Assembly (NCBI RefSeq): GCF_002432345.1
Contig: NZ_DJDT01000259.1
Span: forward strand, 1-44,700
DNA from: Pedobacter sp. UBA5917
GTDB lineage: Bacteria > Bacteroidota > Bacteroidia > Sphingobacteriales > Sphingobacteriaceae
Length of the DNA: 44,700 bases
Direction: 5' to 3'
Part shown: in pieces, positions 42,596 to 44,700 of the stretch
How positions within the stretch are numbered: position 1 is the stretch's first letter
Layout of the letters: each line of letters opens with the position of its first letter
Notes under the pieces: generated by a model
What the model was told of the DNA's origin: nothing
Databases searched by the model: none
Seen by the model: only the letters and a program-made list of their open reading frames with translations
Position numbers and translations under genes: made by a program

Positions 42596-42657
42596 GATAA
42601 AGGGTTTAACGCGATCGTCACCCTGAATTTAGTTCAGGGTCTATATAACATAACATC

Positions 42658-42690
42658 AAGGTTCGTGATAACACGAACCTTTTATTTTTT
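42658..42690 (+). terminator. Terminator after the PLDc_N gene
   Basis: AAGGTTCGTG (42658-42667) pairs perfectly with CACGAACCTT (42672-42681), loop ATAA, then a T-rich run. Confidence 0.85.
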
Positions 42691-42909
42691 GCCACAGATG
42701 CACACAGATAAACACGGATTTAATATGTGTATTTATTTCGGTAGGCTTGCATGAGGGATAGCAGTGTAAATCCTTTTTTGATTTTTCATCAAAAAAGATT
42801 GTAACGTATAGCCCGACCCTTGCGCAGCTTGGGGCATGCCCAAATCATAAAATGTAAGACACTGAATAATTCCTATAGCAATCCATTAAAAATTTTGGAT
42901 TAGAATTAA

Positions 42910-42956
42910 AGAGTTGTCAACTTTTTTGCCAACGTGCTACTAAAGTTGACAACTCT
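42910..42956 (-). terminator. 15-bp inverted repeat after the MFS gene
   Basis: AGAGTTGTCAACTTT (42910-42924) and AAAGTTGACAACTCT (42942-42956) pair perfectly, 17-nt loop, five bases after the minus-strand stop. The loop and 3' flank are not strongly T-rich (TTAATTC), so it is a probable rather than certain terminator. Confidence 0.6.
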
Positions 42957-42960
42957 GCCA

Positions 42961-44247
42961 TTAAACAGCCTTAGTTGTTTGCTCGTTAATATCCTGCAAA
43001 CTTAATTTAGTAAGCGATTTCGTTTTTAACCAGGTAATCCCTGCAATAGCAATCGTCATACTTCCGCCAAAAACCACAGCTGGCACTAAGGTTAACAGTC
43101 TTGCCGAAAGTCCGGACTCGAACTCCCCTATTTCGTTCGACGAACCAATAAACATACTATTTACTGCCGAAACACGTCCGCGCATATCATCAGGTGTAAG
43201 CAACTGCATAATGGTTTGGCGGATGATAACGCTCACACTATCGAAAGACCCCTCCAGGAATAAGAAAAATAGCGTTAAATAGAAGTTTTTAGATAATCCA
43301 TAACAGATGATGCTTAAACCAAAACCGGTTACCGCAATCAGCAGGTTTCTCCAGGGTTTGCCCATGGGTGAAAAACGGGTCATGGCCAACATCGTTAATA
43401 CTGCTCCCAAAGAAGCCGCACCTCGCATCATCCCCAGACCGTAAGAGCCCAGATGGAAAACATCTTTTGCAAACATCGGCAACAAGGCCACTGCCCCGCC
43501 AAAAAATACCGAGAAAAGATCCAAACTCATGGCCCAAACCATCATTTTGGTTTTGAATACAAACTGGATTCCTTCTTTTAAACTATGGAATATATTTTCT
43601 TTCGGAATGTATGTTGAAGGATGTTTTTTCAGCGTAAAGATGCAGATTAGCGAGATGGATACCAGCACCACGATAAAAGTGTAGGCTGCAGTGATACCCC
43701 ACAACCAGTTTACAAAACCACCTGCTACCGGGCCGATAATGGTGGCCAACTGCCAGCTGCTGCTGTTCCATGTACTCGAATTGGGATAAAGCTCCTTAGG
43801 TACAATCTTCGCCATCAGCGAGAAAGTTGCCGGTCCGAAAAAACCGCGGGCAATACCGATACAAAATACCAGTCCGTACATAATCAGTACAATCAGATCT
43901 TCTTTTAAATGAAGGTATTTACTGGTAATAATGAGCATTAAAACCGAAGCCAGCCAAACACCCGAAAAAATCTTGATGAGCAAACTTCTTTTCTCGCTTT
44001 TATCGGCAATATAACCGCCATACAAGGCAATCCCAATGGCTGGGATGGCTTCGCATAAACCTACTAAACCCAGTTTTAAGGGATCGTGTGTTAAATCGTA
44101 AATATGATAGCCAATAACAACAGCCTGCATTTGGTAGGCCAGTGTAAAAAAGAACCGCATGCCCAAAAACGATCTGAATTCTTTATAGCGCAGGGCTGCG
44201 AAGGGGTCTTGTTTTACAATAACGGAGTTGGGGTCTGAATCTGCCAC
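42961..44247 (-). CDS. Major facilitator superfamily exporter (EntS/MFS_3-like)
   Basis: A 428-residue inner-membrane transporter with about 12 hydrophobic segments. The N-terminus MADSDPNSVIVKQDPFAALRYKEFRSFLGMRFFFTLAYQMQ is the usual start of MFS_3 proteins. The loop after TM2 has GGYIADKSEKRSLL, matching the MFS G-x-x-x-D-R-x-x-R/K motif in degenerate form. Internal LLTPDDMRGRVSAVNSMFIGSSNEIGEFESGLSARL is typical of EntS-like exporters of siderophores or drugs. Substrate unknown. Alone on the minus strand, ending beside an inverted repeat. Confidence 0.88.
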   Translation of the reverse strand: MADSDPNSVIVKQDPFAALRYKEFRSFLGMRFFFTLAYQMQAVVIGYHIYDLTHDPLKLGLVGLCEAIPAIGIALYGGYIADKSEKRSLLIKIFSGVWLASVLMLIITSKYLHLKEDLIVLIMYGLVFCIGIARGFFGPATFSLMAKIVPKELYPNSSTWNSSSWQLATIIGPVAGGFVNWLWGITAAYTFIVVLVSISLICIFTLKKHPSTYIPKENIFHSLKEGIQFVFKTKMMVWAMSLDLFSVFFGGAVALLPMFAKDVFHLGSYGLGMMRGAASLGAVLTMLAMTRFSPMGKPWRNLLIAVTGFGLSIICYGLSKNFYLTLFFLFLEGSFDSVSVIIRQTIMQLLTPDDMRGRVSAVNSMFIGSSNEIGEFESGLSARLLTLVPAVVFGGSMTIAIAGITWLKTKSLTKLSLQDINEQTTKAV

Positions 44248-44374
44248 AGAAAAAAGTTTATTTGCAAAACTAAGCTTTGAAAATTAAATATGGGAATAGA
44301 TAAACGTTTAAGATGTGATCTTTTTCCATTAAAGCGTAAAAATAACCGATCATATGGTCCAAATCTTTATTCCA

Positions 44375-44409
44375 TAAAAAACCCGACAGATCATACGATC
44401 TATCGGGTT
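44375..44409 (-). terminator. Terminator of the SusD-like gene
   Basis: On the minus strand, AACCCGATAGATC (44409-44397) pairs with GATCTGTCGGGTT (44392-44380), one mismatch and loop GTAT, followed by a T tract. It lies 16 bp after the susD-like stop. Confidence 0.8.
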
Positions 44410-44424
44410 ATCCAGCATGGTTGT

Positions 44425-44700
44425 TTAGTAACCCGGGTTTTGTTCGAGCAGATTGTTCTTATTTACCTCATCACGGCTAAATGGCCTGAAATAAAGTTTA
44501 TTGTCCCAGCTTCTGTTCTCCTGTGCGTTTTCTTCAACAGGGCTATAGGTATAGTCATAAACTGTTGGGTCATAATGGTAAGGGGCCGACATGGTTTTGC
44601 CAGCTTTAAACTTACCGGTTACTTTAATATAAGTAACTTTTCTGCCCAGGGTTTCGCCTGCAATCAGCCATCTGCGGGTATCATGATAACGTTGTTCTTC
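44425..44700 (-). CDS. SusD/RagB-family lipoprotein, C-terminal part
   Basis: 91 codons plus stop on the minus strand, running out of the window to the right, so the start is not seen. The segment begins EEQRYHDTRRWLIAGETLG, matching the R.YDLRRW motif near the C-terminus of SusD proteins, and ends RPFSRDEVNKNNLLEQNPGY, the classic SusD ending (LxQNPGY). SusD proteins bind glycans at the cell surface over a SusC channel; the partner susC and the glycan target are presumably further to the right. No glycan-degrading gene is in view. Confidence 0.9.
   Translation of the reverse strand, partial: EEQRYHDTRRWLIAGETLGRKVTYIKVTGKFKAGKTMSAPYHYDPTVYDYTYSPVEENAQENRSWDNKLYFRPFSRDEVNKNNLLEQNPGY

Larger units (their letters stand above)
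42596..42960. repeat. Gap with half copy A6 and repeat fragments
   Basis: A half copy of family A (CGTCACCCTGAATTTAGTTCAGGGT, 42616-42640), a terminator (42658-42681), a degenerate family D fragment (GCCACAG...ACACGGA, about 42691-42720), and a hairpin around AATCCTTTTTTGAT/ATCAAAAAAGATT (about 42770-42801). No gene seen. Confidence 0.55.

Overview
The window looks like chromosomal DNA from a Bacteroidota bacterium, most likely Sphingobacteriaceae and Pedobacter-like. The evidence is a SusD-family C-terminus and an Oar-like TonB-dependent receptor, many lipoprotein and Bacteroidota-type secreted proteins, starts without strong Shine-Dalgarno sequences, several promoters of the Bacteroidota TAnnTTTG type, and gene gaps filled with dispersed palindromic repeats. 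The genus is an inference. I see no rRNA, tRNA, CRISPR array, phage or insertion sequence.

Layout. 1-2.5 kb: 5' part of a Do-like periplasmic protease (-), dapF (+) and an orphan lipoprotein. 2.7-8.7 kb: a three-gene RND efflux operon (adaptor, pump, outer-membrane channel) preceded by a 16-bp palindrome and a possible 42-residue ORF. 9.2-14.7 kb: a SNF2-type helicase, a small DUF2892 membrane protein, a DUF1080 secreted protein and aat (-). 14.8-17.7 kb: a DUF1800/DUF1501 pair separated by a repeat region. 17.8-24.4 kb: small secreted or membrane proteins and a two-gene amidohydrolase operon (-) in which only one of three amidohydrolase-like modules keeps its metal ligands. 24.8-28.3 kb: a short tryptophan operon (leader peptide, attenuator, trpE, a PchB-like chorismate mutase, trpG, trpC) without trpD, trpF, trpB or trpA. 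28.4-31.7 kb: hflX, rbfA, a hemolysin III-type protein and an M23 peptidase. 32-35.5 kb: a TonB-C-terminal protein, a membrane protein, a lipid kinase (-), an App1-like phosphatase and an XRE regulator. 35.6-37.3 kb: tandem repeats, an orphan gene (-) and a 21-bp tandem array. 37.3-44.7 kb: an Oar-like receptor, an ABC exporter, a PLDc_N-domain protein, an MFS exporter (-) and the end of a susD-like gene (-).

Most notable. (1) The trp leader has a 22-codon ORF with two Trp codons, a strong terminator and a competing antiterminator, all placed as ribosome-mediated attenuation requires. (2) A PchB/AroQ-type chorismate mutase overlaps trpG. (3) A 21-bp tandem array reads on the minus strand as heptads in frame with the downstream gene, but is broken by three stops. 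(4) Short perfect hairpins recur inside unrelated larger intergenic repeats, as if small palindromes were inserted into bigger ones. All of these come from reading the sequence by eye; no alignment, folding or database search was run.
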